A stretch of DNA of 64,000 bases from Vibrio ziniensis. GTDB lineage: Bacteria > Pseudomonadota > Gammaproteobacteria > Enterobacterales > Vibrionaceae. Position numbers and translations under genes: made by a program. The stretch is taken from contig NZ_CP049331.1 in assembly GCF_011064285.1 (NCBI RefSeq), forward strand, positions 1,364,001-1,428,000, read 5' to 3'. The notes under the pieces were generated by a model, which was not told where the DNA came from, ran no database searches, and worked only from the letters and a program-made list of their open reading frames with translations. The first letter of the stretch is position 1. Every line of letters begins with the position of its first letter. Below are positions 44,131 to 52,706 of the stretch, one piece after another.

Positions 44131-45443
44131 AACATTACATCCTTTTGATAAACTAAATTTCCATGAACATAGGTTTTCTCGATCACTCGCTCGTCACCCA
44201 GTGTGACCAAAGCGAAAAGTTGCTCTGACAATTCCTGACAACGCAAAATGCGCTGCTTGAGCATTGGAAATGCAGTCAGATCGAGTTCCACGAAATCGGC
44301 TTCAGTGCCGATATTAAAATTGCCGATAAGATGATCGAGGCCCATCGCAGCTGCTGCACCTTGAGTACAGAGATAGAGAGACTCGAACGCGTCTAAGCTC
44401 ACGCCTTGTAGCTGACAAACTTTGTACGCATCGCTTTGGTTGCGGAGTAAGCTCAAGCTAGTTCCTGCACCAACATCGCTGGCAATAGCGACCGGAATTC
44501 CCGCTTCTTTTGCTTTTTGATAGTCAAATAAACCACTGCCTAAAAACAGGTTCGAAGAAGGGCAGAACGCAATAGAAGCGCCGTTTGCAGCTAAAGATTT
44601 AAACTCACGATCATTAAGATGCAAAGCATGACCAAACAGAGCACGGTCTCGCACTAGGTTATAGCGCTCATACACAGCTAGGTAATCGTCTTCTTCTGGG
44701 AAGAGGTCTTTTACCCACGCCATTTCACCGTGGTTTTCACTCAAGTGGGTTTGAATAAAAGTATCCGGATGCTCTTTCGCAAGTTGTCCTGCTTTTGCAA
44801 GTTGCTCTGGCGTACTGGTTGGTGCAAAGCGAGGCGTAATGGCATAGAGCGCCCGCCCATTTTTGTGCCAACGTTCGATCAGTTCTTTACTGTCGCGATA
44901 GCCGGATTCAGGTGTGTCTTGCAGTTCGTCAGGACAAAATCGATCCATCATGATTTTGCCGCAAATCATTCGTGCATCATGTCGCTCAGCGGCTGCAAAA
45001 AACGCATTCACTGATTGTGGATGAACCGTTGCAAACACACTTGCTGTGGTTGTTCCGTGACTGAAAAGCTGCTGGATGAAAAATTCAGCTTGAGCGTTGC
45101 AGTAATCCTGCTTAGAAAACCTTAGCTCGGTTGGGAAGGTGTAAGTGTTTAACCAATCCAACAGCTGCTTACCATAGCTTGCAATCATCTCGATTTGCGG
45201 AAAGTGCACATGTGCATCTATCATCCCCGGAATAAGCAGTCCGTGGTGTTGAATCACGTGACCTTGAATTAACAGTGCTTTATTCGCAGAAACAGAAAAG
45301 AACTCTTTCGCTTCGCCCACATGGGTAATGCGTCCATTTTCCACCACGAGCACACCGTCGTTCCAATACTGATAGTTATCAGCTGGTGACGATGTCACTT
45401 GGGGAAAATGGAGTAAACTCCCTCTATGTACCTTAAACGTCAT
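44076..45443 (-). CDS. guaD: guanine deaminase
   Basis: 455 residues from the ATG at 45443 (GAGG eight bases upstream). Amidohydrolase superfamily: zinc motif GMIDAHVHFPQ (~70), QTHLSENHGEMAWV (His, ~225), HALHLND (His), and Asp in IASDVGAGTSLSL (~315). Converts guanine to xanthine and ammonia, feeding XdhAB. Situated between uraH (1-bp gap) and puuD (55-bp overlap). Cytoplasmic. Confidence 0.95.
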   Translation of the reverse strand: MTFKVHRGSLLHFPQVTSSPADNYQYWNDGVLVVENGRITHVGEAKEFFSVSANKALLIQGHVIQHHGLLIPGMIDAHVHFPQIEMIASYGKQLLDWLNTYTFPTELRFSKQDYCNAQAEFFIQQLFSHGTTTASVFATVHPQSVNAFFAAAERHDARMICGKIMMDRFCPDELQDTPESGYRDSKELIERWHKNGRALYAITPRFAPTSTPEQLAKAGQLAKEHPDTFIQTHLSENHGEMAWVKDLFPEEDDYLAVYERYNLVRDRALFGHALHLNDREFKSLAANGASIAFCPSSNLFLGSGLFDYQKAKEAGIPVAIASDVGAGTSLSLLRNQSDAYKVCQLQGVSLDAFESLYLCTQGAAAAMGLDHLIGNFNIGTEADFVELDLTAFPMLKQRILRCQELSEQLFALVTLGDERVIEKTYVHGNLVYQKDVMLCGHNSTNGLRYLSSGSM

Positions 45444-45444
45444 A

Positions 45445-45768
45445 CTAACTACCTCGATAGCTGGAATATGAGTACGGAGATAGGAGTAGAGGAATGTGGT
45501 AGTTGCGCTCATCTGCAACGGTGAAATGTACGTCTATCATCGGAAAGAATGACGAACCAAATTGTTCTTCGCAGTATGGTTGTACAAGAAAGCGCAATGT
45601 GAAATTGTGCTTATCCAGTGTGATCCCTTCAAAAACCGCACGACCGTCTGCGTTGGTTGTCTCTTCCGCAAGGCATTCAAAACTGCCTAAACGAAACAGT
45701 TTAACAACGATGTTGGCTGCGGGATGCCCATTAGAGGTGTCCAGCACATGGCAACTGAGTTTATTCAT
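45445..45768 (-). CDS. uraH: 5-hydroxyisourate hydrolase (transthyretin-like)
   Basis: 107 residues with the TRP hallmarks: LSCHVLDTSNGHPAANI (~4-20), the mid-region FLVQPYCEEQFG and the C-terminal tetrapeptide YRGS. Hydrolyses HIU, the product of PuuD, to OHCU. No signal peptide, so cytoplasmic. Its ATG overlaps the uraD stop by 4 bp. Confidence 0.95.
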   Translation of the reverse strand: MNKLSCHVLDTSNGHPAANIVVKLFRLGSFECLAEETTNADGRAVFEGITLDKHNFTLRFLVQPYCEEQFGSSFFPMIDVHFTVADERNYHIPLLLSPYSYSSYRGS

Positions 45769-46256
45769 AAATAAGCTTCCATTCTTATCTGACTGATTTT
45801 TTGTTGTTCTATTGCGGCTTGTTGCAACTCTTGTTCACGAGTGCGGTTAATGCGCGCTTTTAACATGGTAAGCATTTCATCTGCGCTTTTGTTGGTAGCG
45901 CACACGATGAAAATGAAACCGAATTTCTCTACATATTCTTTGTTGAGTGAAAGCAGTTGCTGCAAAGTGTCATCGGATGCGCCTTTTACGCCACCTTGCT
46001 CTTTTTCACTTAACGATTTTCCCTGTGCGTATTTCTTTTGCAGAGTAGAGATATCACCAATCATTGGATGACCAGCAAACGCTTCTAACCAATCTTGTTC
46101 TTCAAGCTCTGTAAACGCTGCGATGGCTGCACTTTTAAGCGCATCTGCATCAGCAAAAGGCATTTTTTCTTTAACCAGCGCCACCCATTTTTGGCTGGTG
46201 CAGATTTTGTTCAACGCTTGATCGTCTAATTCCAAGCTCGTTTTTACTGCTGTCAT
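45765..46256 (-). CDS. uraD: OHCU decarboxylase
   Basis: 163 residues, single helical domain. FAGHPMIGDISTLQKKYAQG (~59-78, catalytic His-Pro) and FIFIVCATNKSADEML (~118-133) are the conserved family segments, with Glu in SEKEQGG. It decarboxylates OHCU to S-allantoin, which PuuE then opens. Overlaps uraH and xdhC by 4 bp each, consistent with translational coupling. Confidence 0.95.
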   Translation of the reverse strand: MTAVKTSLELDDQALNKICTSQKWVALVKEKMPFADADALKSAAIAAFTELEEQDWLEAFAGHPMIGDISTLQKKYAQGKSLSEKEQGGVKGASDDTLQQLLSLNKEYVEKFGFIFIVCATNKSADEMLTMLKARINRTREQELQQAAIEQQKISQIRMEAYL

Positions 46257-47200
46257 TGTTTCTCTTCCTTTAGAACCTTACGAGCTTCATTTGCTTGTTT
46301 CCATTGCACTTCTTCAACGTCAGATTGACTTTGCTGGCTGTGGTTTCCTTGTTTGCTGAACAGGCTAATCAACTGCGCTGCAACTGATACTGCGACTTGC
46401 ATAGGCAACTTACCTTTGACCTCTGGATGACCAATCGGGCAGGTGAGATTGTCAATCAAGCCAACATCTGAAAGTTGTTCTTTTAAGCGAAACTCAAAAC
46501 GTTGCTTCTTACCTTGTGACCCTATTAGTCCAACAAAAGCAAAGCGGTTTTCCTCCAGTGCCAACCGAGTAATCTCGAAGTCCAGCCCATGATCTTGCGT
46601 CATCACAATTACATATGCGTTGCTGGGTACGTGACCTAGCGCTTCAATAGGATTTTCTAGCAGTTCAACGTTGATGCCTTTGTTCTGTAGAGGTTCGAGC
46701 CATTCGTGGCGGTTGTCTATCACAGTGAGTTGACAAGGCAGCTCACTCAGCACAGTGGTTAACGCTTGGCATACGTGCCCTGCACCGAAGATAACAACGT
46801 GAGGTGTTTGAGTATGGAAATACTCAAACATCACTTGCACTGCGCCGCCGCAACATTGACCGAGATCTGCTGAAAGAGAGAAACGTTCTATCGCCACTTG
46901 GTTTTGATGAGAAGCTAATCCTTCACGTGCCTGAGCTATCACTTGAAATTCAAGGTTGCCACCGCCCAGCGTGTCGAACTGACACGCCTGAGTAATGACC
47001 ATTTTAGATCCACTCGCTCTTGGCACAGAACCTACGTAGGCAACGATGGTAGCGATGCAATACGCTTCACCCTGTTCCTCAAGCATTTGACACGCTTTGA
47101 GCCAGTGTAAAGATGGATTGTTCAGTAAACCGTTGTTCAGTAAACCCCTGTTCAGGAAACCTTCGCTGAGAAGGCTTGTTGACTTATGGTGTGACGGCAT
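46253..47200 (-). CDS. xdhC: xanthine dehydrogenase accessory protein XdhC
   Basis: 315 residues from the ATG at 47200 (GGAG eight bases upstream, overlapping the end of xdhB by 17 bp). N-terminal XdhC domain with ATIVAYVGSVPRASGSKMVI (~52-71) and LGQCCGGAVQVMFEYF, then a Rossmann domain HVVIFGAGHVCQALTTVLSE (~133-152) and GLIGSQGKKQRFEFRL. XdhC binds and sulfurates the molybdenum cofactor before insertion into XDH. Odd feature: near the N-terminus a 15-bp tandem repeat encodes LLNNG-type pentapeptides. Confidence 0.93.
   Translation of the reverse strand: MPSHHKSTSLLSEGFLNRGLLNNGLLNNPSLHWLKACQMLEEQGEAYCIATIVAYVGSVPRASGSKMVITQACQFDTLGGGNLEFQVIAQAREGLASHQNQVAIERFSLSADLGQCCGGAVQVMFEYFHTQTPHVVIFGAGHVCQALTTVLSELPCQLTVIDNRHEWLEPLQNKGINVELLENPIEALGHVPSNAYVIVMTQDHGLDFEITRLALEENRFAFVGLIGSQGKKQRFEFRLKEQLSDVGLIDNLTCPIGHPEVKGKLPMQVAVSVAAQLISLFSKQGNHSQQSQSDVEEVQWKQANEARKVLKEEKQ
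47118..47162 (-). repeat. three 15-bp tandem repeats inside xdhC
   Basis: TTGTTCAGTAAACCG, TTGTTCAGTAAACCC and CTGTTCAGGAAACCT in a row (plus strand). In frame, so each unit adds five residues (RGLLN/NGLLN-like) to a poorly conserved N-terminal extension of XdhC. Copy number could vary between strains. Confidence 0.85.
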
Positions 47201-49583
47201 CTTCAGTCTCCTTAACGGCACTGTGCTCCAGCCAATGCAGCTGCTTTTCACATGCCGTTAGAATCGCTTCACCTGTCGCAGGTGCATGCAGATCTGGCGC
47301 ATGTTTGTGATCACTGATTGAAGCCACAGCATCGAAAGCTGCACACCAAACACTGATGCCGTGCATGAACGGCGGTTCACCCACCGCTTTCGAGCGATAG
47401 ATGCTGTGCTCTGGGTTGGCTTTTTCATACAAATCAATGTGCATCTGTTTTGGATAATCACCAATCGTCGGGATCTTGTAGTTCATTGGACTGTTGCTTA
47501 GTAGGCGACCGTCTTCATGCCACACAAGCTCTTCGGTTGTCAGCCATCCCAAACCTTGCACAAACGCGCCTTCAATCTGACCTCTGTCGATGGCTGGGTT
47601 TAAGCTGTTGCCCACATCGTGCAGAATATCCACGCGATCAACACGCATCTCGCCGGTTAGTGTGTCGATAGTGACTTCTGAGCACGAAGCGCCCAAAGAG
47701 AAGTAGAAGAATGGATGACCTGTCGCTGTCTTCCTGTCGTAGCCGATTTTTGGTGTTTGGTAAAAACCGGTAGCTGAGAGAGAGACTCGTCCCATGTACG
47801 CTTTTTGTACCAACTGAGCCCAAGTGACGGTTTCACTCATACCCACAAGCTCGCCGTTAACGATATCGACGTCTTCAACCTTATAATGGCTGCGTGCGAA
47901 CTCTAACAGACGCTGTTTAATCTCTAACGCTGCTTTGTGCGCTGCCATACCATTCAAATCAGCGCCGGAAGAGGCGGCTGTCGGAGAGGTGTTTGGAACT
48001 TTGTCGGTACGGGTAGAGGTGACGAGCACTTTGTCTAAGCTCACTCCAAAAGTTTGCGCCACGATTTGCGCAATCTTGGTATGCAGACCTTGACCCATCT
48101 CAGTACCACCGTGCGAGACTTGCATTGTACCGTCTGTGTAGACGTGGATAAGCGCACCCGCTTGGTTAAGATGTGTTGCGGTAAATGAAATGCCGAATTT
48201 AATCGGTGTCAGAGACAAGCCTTTCTTCAATACAGAATGGGTTTTGTTCCATTGGTTTACTTGTTCACGACGAGCACGATAATCACTGCTTTGCTCAAGC
48301 TGCTTCATGATTTCAAGCATGGCGTCGTATTGATCTACCTGCATTCCATAAGGCGTTACATTTTTACCCGCTCGGTAGAGGTTTTTAAGACGAATATCCA
48401 GTGGATCTTGTTTCGCTGCAAGTGCCAGCTCTTCCATCGCTTTTTCAATCACGATCATCCCTTGAGGACCACCGAAACCGCGATAAGCAGTATGAGAAAC
48501 CATGTCTGTTTTTAAGCGGTTGCCTTCAATACAGGCATTTCCCAGAAAATAAGCGTTATCGGCATGGAACATCGCGCGATCGACAATCGCATCAGAGAGA
48601 TCGGGAGAGTGACCACAAAGTCCATTGACTTGGATATCCGCCGCGATGATTTCACCTTGTTTGTTCGCCGCGATTTGATAGCGGTTATAGAAAGGGTGAC
48701 GTTTGCCTGTCGCAGTCATATCAATGCCACGAGGAAGGCGCATTTTTACGGCGCGCTTGGTGTGATATGCCCCTAATGATGCTAAACATGCCCATTGTGC
48801 TGCTTGGCTTTCTTTACCGCCAAAGCCACCACCCATACGACGCATATCCACCGTTACGTGGTTAAAATCAAGGTGCAGAACTTCCGCGATCAGCTTTTGA
48901 ATTTCAGTTGGGTTTTGTGTGGATGAACGTACAAAAATACCGCCATCTTCAGTAATTTCGGCAAGACTTACTTGGCTTTCAAGATAGAAATGTTCCTGAC
49001 CACCGACGTGCATATCGCTGTCTATGGCGATATCCGCATTATCAAACACGCTCTGTTCAATGTGTTTGCCCATTTGGTGCGAAGGAAGCAGCTCACAGGC
49101 GTTTTCGTGGCTTAGCACAACTTCTTCTTGTTGGTATTCAACAGAAGCTAAACGCGCGGCTTTCCATGCTTGGTCGTGAGTGGTTGCCAATACTAGCGCG
49201 ATAGGCTGACCGAAATAGCGAATTTCATTGTCCAAAGCCAGCAGTGGGTCGCCTTTGAAAATAGTACCAATGTCTTTCTCACCGGGAATCGCATCCGCAG
49301 TAAAAACCTTAACCACACCTTGGGCATTCTCAACAGAAGAAAGATCCAAGTTAATAATTTTGCCTTTGGCAATGGATGAGATGATAACCGCAGCATGAAG
49401 GCAGTTTCTAGGAGTTACATAATCATCAACAAACAGGGCTTCTCCGCTCACTTGTTTATCGGCACTTTCATGTTTGTGCGGTTTGCCTACAGTCGGTTTG
49501 TGTACAGTCCCAGTTGCCGATTGTTGAGCAGGTGTTTGTGTATCAACAGCAGTTTGTTTATCAACGGAAGTTAATTTACGCAT
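47184..49583 (-). CDS. xdhB: xanthine dehydrogenase molybdopterin-binding subunit
   Basis: 799 residues from the ATG at 49583, which overlaps the xdhA stop by 8 bp; a TTG seven codons upstream is the alternative. Begins with a low-complexity Thr/Gln/Ala/Lys segment, then KHESADKQVSGEALFVDDY, the molybdenum-pocket segments EGQxHFYLE-like GGQEHFYLESQ, RRMGGGFGGKESQA, TAYRGFGGPQGM (substrate Arg) and near the C-terminus AVGEPPFMHG with catalytic Glu. Works with XdhA to oxidise hypoxanthine and xanthine to urate. Cytoplasmic. Confidence 0.95.
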   Translation of the reverse strand: MRKLTSVDKQTAVDTQTPAQQSATGTVHKPTVGKPHKHESADKQVSGEALFVDDYVTPRNCLHAAVIISSIAKGKIINLDLSSVENAQGVVKVFTADAIPGEKDIGTIFKGDPLLALDNEIRYFGQPIALVLATTHDQAWKAARLASVEYQQEEVVLSHENACELLPSHQMGKHIEQSVFDNADIAIDSDMHVGGQEHFYLESQVSLAEITEDGGIFVRSSTQNPTEIQKLIAEVLHLDFNHVTVDMRRMGGGFGGKESQAAQWACLASLGAYHTKRAVKMRLPRGIDMTATGKRHPFYNRYQIAANKQGEIIAADIQVNGLCGHSPDLSDAIVDRAMFHADNAYFLGNACIEGNRLKTDMVSHTAYRGFGGPQGMIVIEKAMEELALAAKQDPLDIRLKNLYRAGKNVTPYGMQVDQYDAMLEIMKQLEQSSDYRARREQVNQWNKTHSVLKKGLSLTPIKFGISFTATHLNQAGALIHVYTDGTMQVSHGGTEMGQGLHTKIAQIVAQTFGVSLDKVLVTSTRTDKVPNTSPTAASSGADLNGMAAHKAALEIKQRLLEFARSHYKVEDVDIVNGELVGMSETVTWAQLVQKAYMGRVSLSATGFYQTPKIGYDRKTATGHPFFYFSLGASCSEVTIDTLTGEMRVDRVDILHDVGNSLNPAIDRGQIEGAFVQGLGWLTTEELVWHEDGRLLSNSPMNYKIPTIGDYPKQMHIDLYEKANPEHSIYRSKAVGEPPFMHGISVWCAAFDAVASISDHKHAPDLHAPATGEAILTACEKQLHWLEHSAVKETEDAVTP

Positions 49584-50985
49584 GTTGCACCAACCTTGTT
49601 TCAACTTGCTGTGATTCTAAGTAAAAGCGTTGCAGCAGGTTTTGTACCAGTTTTACGCGATACTCAGCAGAGCCACGAACATCGCTGAGCGGATGAATGA
49701 CTTGCGTAACTTTTTGACGCGCTTTGTTGACGATAGGTTGGGTCAGTGGCTGACCGACAAAGACTTTTTCCAACTCGAACAGACGCACTGATTTCGCTGC
49801 AACACCGCCTGCGGAAATAATGCAGTTTTTCACACGTTTGTCTGAATCAATGGTCATGTTGATAGCCAGAGTGACCGTTGCGATGTCGTCCTCGTAACGC
49901 TTACTCACTTTGTAGATTGCGTGGTGCTGGTTAGGTGCCAAACGTGGTAGTTGAATCGCGCTGATCCACTGATTTGGTTTGATCAAGGTTTCGCGATAGC
50001 CAGTAATATAGTCTTCAGGCGCATACAGGGTTTTGTTTACACCATCATCGAGTTCAATTTTGCCCTGAAGACTCATCAATAGTGGTGCAATATCACCAAT
50101 AGGGGATGCGTGACCAAGACTGCCACCCAATGTTGCTCGGTGGCGAATGGTTAAACTTCCTAAACGTTCAATAACTTCATCCGTTGTTGGAAAGTGCTTT
50201 TTCATAAATTCATGAACGATGTTCATTGGCACTGCTGCGCCAACACGCCAACCTGATGTGGTTTCCGTGATACCAAGCAGGTCATCCACGCTTGAAATAT
50301 CAATCAGTTCTGGAATGGATTTCAGTTGTTGCGTGACTTCCAGCGATAAATCGGTACCGCCAGCAATCAGTTTTGCATTCGGATGTTCAGCACGTGCTTT
50401 TGCCAGAGCTTGACGAGTGGTTGGCTTGATATATTGAGCACTTTCGAGTGGCTGAACAGATTTCATCCATGCTTTTACGCTTTCGATTTCAGCGCTGAGT
50501 GGATCTTCAATTTCAGTGGTTGCAATGGTGTTGGCGGCTTCAATCAGCGGGCCATAACCGGTACAACGGCATAAGTTACCCGCTAAGAAATCTGCTGGGT
50601 GTTGTGGTTTTTCGGTCTGTTTGGATAAAGCATAAAGAGACATGACAAAACCCGGTGTGCAGAAGCCACATTGGGTGCCGTGCTTATCTACGACCATTTG
50701 TTGAACAGGGTGAAGTTGGTTGCCCTGTTTTAGGTGTTCAACGGTAATAACCTGTTTGCCATGCAGTGAGTGAATTGGCGTGATACAGGCGTTTATCTGG
50801 CGATAATTGGTGTTATCACCCTCTAAGCTGACTAAAACGACAGTACAAGCTCCGCAGTCTCCGCTTGCGCATCCCTCTTTAGAGCCTGTCATTTGTTTCT
50901 GTTCGCGTAGGTAGTTCAATAGCATGGTATCTGCTTTAGCAGACTCCACTTTGACCACTTCGCTATTAATCATTAGCTCTAACAT
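49576..50985 (-). CDS. xdhA: xanthine dehydrogenase iron-sulfur/FAD subunit
   Basis: 469 residues. Two [2Fe-2S] clusters: Cys39/44/47 with Cys67 (EGCASGDCGACTVVL) and Cys106/109 with 139/141 (CGFCTPGFVMSLY, LCRCTGYGP); then the FAD domain from ~195 with LIAGGTDLSLEV and RHRATLGGSLGHASPIGD. Electrons from the XdhB molybdenum site pass through these centres to NAD. First gene of xdhABC-uraD-uraH-guaD-puuD. A RutR-type box lies ~90 bp upstream. Confidence 0.95.
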   Translation of the reverse strand: MLELMINSEVVKVESAKADTMLLNYLREQKQMTGSKEGCASGDCGACTVVLVSLEGDNTNYRQINACITPIHSLHGKQVITVEHLKQGNQLHPVQQMVVDKHGTQCGFCTPGFVMSLYALSKQTEKPQHPADFLAGNLCRCTGYGPLIEAANTIATTEIEDPLSAEIESVKAWMKSVQPLESAQYIKPTTRQALAKARAEHPNAKLIAGGTDLSLEVTQQLKSIPELIDISSVDDLLGITETTSGWRVGAAVPMNIVHEFMKKHFPTTDEVIERLGSLTIRHRATLGGSLGHASPIGDIAPLLMSLQGKIELDDGVNKTLYAPEDYITGYRETLIKPNQWISAIQLPRLAPNQHHAIYKVSKRYEDDIATVTLAINMTIDSDKRVKNCIISAGGVAAKSVRLFELEKVFVGQPLTQPIVNKARQKVTQVIHPLSDVRGSAEYRVKLVQNLLQRFYLESQQVETRLVQHA

Positions 50986-51073
50986 AACTTCCTCTCTCCC
51001 TTTCTAATTGTAGCTGCAGCCTTGTCTATCTGCGCTTCCTTGCTTCAATGAGTACGGGTTTTTGTTATTAAAC

Positions 51074-51089
51074 TTGTCCAACTGGTCAA
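51074..51089. promoter_or_regulatory. RutR-type operator upstream of xdhA
   Basis: TTGTCCA-AC-TGGTCAA matches the RutR consensus TTGACCA-N2-TGGTCAA at 13 of 14 defined positions. It stands between the bmp terminator and xdhA, so it can only serve the xdh operon. Likely bound by the RutR-like protein encoded at 56526. Confidence 0.65.
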
Positions 51090-51101
51090 CTATTTGGGTA
51101 A

Positions 51102-51137
51102 AAAAAGACTCGCGTATCTTGAGCTGATACGCGAGTC
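51102..51137 (-). terminator. intrinsic terminator after bmp
   Basis: GACTCGCGTATC / GATACGCGAGTC, 12-bp perfect stem with a 7-nt loop and T7 on the minus strand. It ends just 12 bp before the RutR box of xdhA and insulates the two transcripts. Confidence 0.92.
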
Positions 51138-51145
51138 GGGCTTTA

Positions 51146-52222
51146 TTAGTTAGGAATTTTTGCGTCGATACCTTCTACGTACCACATTACTGATGCCAAC
51201 TCTTGGTCAGTTAGAGAGTGACCTGCAGCGATCATTTCTTTACCTTGGTTGTCTTTCATAGGACCAGTAAATGGAACGATTTCACCAGAGATGATTTTTG
51301 CTTCAGTTGTTGAGATAGCAGTCTTGATCTCTTCAGGAAGGCTAGGGTTGATAGATACGATTTGTAGCAATTCGTCTTTTAGACCACCCCAGTAATCTTC
51401 AGATTTCCAAGTGCCATCCATAACTGCTTGCACGCTCTTGATGTAGTGTGGTGCCCAGTGGTCACGTACAGAGAACATGTGCGCTTTAGGAGCAAAGTGG
51501 CTCATATCTGATGCTTGACCGATACCCATCATGCCGCGTTTTTCAGCTGCGATAAGTGGAGCTGGGCTGTCGGTGTGTTGGATGATGATGTCTGCGCCTT
51601 GGTCCATTAGAGCGTTTGCTGCATCGGATTCTTTACCTGGATCGTACCAAGTGTTTACCCAAACGATTTTTAGTTTGATATCTGGGTTCACGCTTTTCGC
51701 GCCAAGGTAAGTTGCGTTGATGTCACGGATAACTTCTGGAATTGGGAAAGTTGCGATGTAGCCAAGAGTGTTTGTTTTAGTTGCCATACCAGCAGCAACA
51801 CCAGATACGTAACGACCTTCGTAGGTACGAAGTACGTAAGTACCTAGGTTTTTATCCATTTTGTAACCAGTTGCGTGTTCAAACGTCACTTTAGGGAAAC
51901 GTTTTGCAGCTTTAGCTGTTGGGTTCATAAAACCGAATGACGTAGTGAAGATCACTTCGTTACCAGATTTTGCAAGCTGAGTAATAACACGCTCTGCATC
52001 AGCACCTTCAGGTACGTTTTCTACGAATGTCGTTTCTACTTTGCCTTTAAAGTATTTTTCCATTTCTAGACGGCCTTGGTCGTGCTCATAGCTCCAACCG
52101 TGGTCGCCAACTGGACCTACGTATACAAAACCGACTTTCATCGGGTCTTCAGCAAGGGTAGAAGTTGAAAACACTGCAGACACTGATAGCGCTGCAACCG
52201 TCATCCACTGATTTATTTTCAT
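51146..52222 (-). CDS. BMP family substrate-binding protein (purine/nucleoside uptake)
   Basis: 358 residues from the ATG at 52222 (GGAG at the right distance; a start four codons up is less likely). Signal peptide to ~STLA (24). Med/BMP family periplasmic binding fold: KVGFVYVGPVGDHGWSYEHDQG (~29-50, read in two parts), EHATGYKMDKNLGTYV, ISGVAAGMATKT-like region and IIIQHTDSPAPLIAAEKRG. Members bind purine nucleosides or bases, which fits the adjacent xdh operon and the ABC permease genes upstream. It is separated from the ABC genes by 484 bp and has its own complex promoter region. Confidence 0.9.
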   Translation of the reverse strand: MKINQWMTVAALSVSAVFSTSTLAEDPMKVGFVYVGPVGDHGWSYEHDQGRLEMEKYFKGKVETTFVENVPEGADAERVITQLAKSGNEVIFTTSFGFMNPTAKAAKRFPKVTFEHATGYKMDKNLGTYVLRTYEGRYVSGVAAGMATKTNTLGYIATFPIPEVIRDINATYLGAKSVNPDIKLKIVWVNTWYDPGKESDAANALMDQGADIIIQHTDSPAPLIAAEKRGMMGIGQASDMSHFAPKAHMFSVRDHWAPHYIKSVQAVMDGTWKSEDYWGGLKDELLQIVSINPSLPEEIKTAISTTEAKIISGEIVPFTGPMKDNQGKEMIAAGHSLTDQELASVMWYVEGIDAKIPN

Positions 52223-52350
52223 GAAATTCTCCATTTCAAAGATATCGCTACTTTTAAATAGCTATTTGGTTATGCATTTTTTGATAAGCAAAAAATTAAG
52301 GTTAAAAGTTGTATGTAAAAAATGCTTGATACGAGTTTGTTAGCAAAAAG

Positions 52351-52366
52351 TTGACCAACTGGTCGT
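52351..52366. promoter_or_regulatory. RutR-type operator upstream of bmp
   Basis: TTGACCA-AC-TGGTCGT matches TTGACCA-N2-TGGTCAA except for the last two bases; the left half is perfect. Located ~130 bp upstream of the bmp ATG. Confidence 0.6.
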
Positions 52367-52402
52367 GTTTTAAATAAAAAATTTTCAATACTCTCGTAAG
52401 CA

Positions 52403-52412
52403 TTGTGCACAA
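52403..52412. promoter_or_regulatory. TTGTGCACAA palindrome, variant operator
   Basis: Perfect 10-bp palindrome differing from TTGTATACAA only in the two central bases, 16 bp from a second palindrome. Possibly a weaker site for the same GntR protein. Confidence 0.4.
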
Positions 52413-52425
52413 AGGGGTTAGCTAC

Positions 52426-52437
52426 ATTGTATACATT
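52426..52437. promoter_or_regulatory. ATTGTATACATT palindrome upstream of bmp
   Basis: Core TGTATACA (52428-52435), the same core as the sites at 17655 and 17862 beside the GntR gene. Confidence 0.55.
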
Positions 52438-52494
52438 GAGTATAGACGCTGGTGTGAAAGTGACTTTAAGTGAATGTTTTACAATGGTGCTTTG

Positions 52495-52504
52495 TTGTAT
52501 ACAA
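52495..52504. promoter_or_regulatory. TTGTATACAA palindrome upstream of bmp
   Basis: Exact copy of the 10-bp palindrome at 17655 and of the core at 17862. About 67 bp further from bmp than the neighbouring palindrome. Confidence 0.6.
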
Positions 52505-52673
52505 AACGCACCATTTTGATGCGCGTTGGATTGAGGTAATCAGCAGCGACGGGTATTGCTCTTAGATAAGGCAGGAACTGGATTTAGGCAAGACAGGCAT
52601 TGTACGTAGACAAGACATTTACTGAATGTAGATAAAAATGCTAGCTGCTATTTCGATGCAACTGAGAGAGAAA

Positions 52674-52693
52674 CAGCCCGCGAAAGCGGGCTG
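52674..52693 (-). terminator. terminator after the ABC permease operon
   Basis: CAGCCCGC-GAAA-GCGGGCTG on the plus strand, giving an 8-bp GC-rich hairpin with a tetraloop; minus-strand reading is followed by TTTCTC. Placed 13 bp after the permease stop. Confidence 0.75.
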
Positions 52694-52706
52694 AGTAGAA
52701 AGGTTG

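Larger units (their letters stand above)
52223..52706. other. 484-bp control region upstream of bmp
   Basis: No gene seen. From the bmp side outward it holds a RutR-like box (52351), a TTGTGCACAA palindrome (52403), a TGTATACA palindrome (52428), a TTGTATACAA palindrome (52495) and, next to the permease stop, a terminator (52674). Such a dense set suggests two regulators meet here. Confidence 0.6.

Noticed and set aside
44076..45518. Longer guaD start at 45518
   Set aside because: Extension runs into uraH and lacks a ribosome binding site; ATG at 45443 has GAGG and a normal N-terminus.
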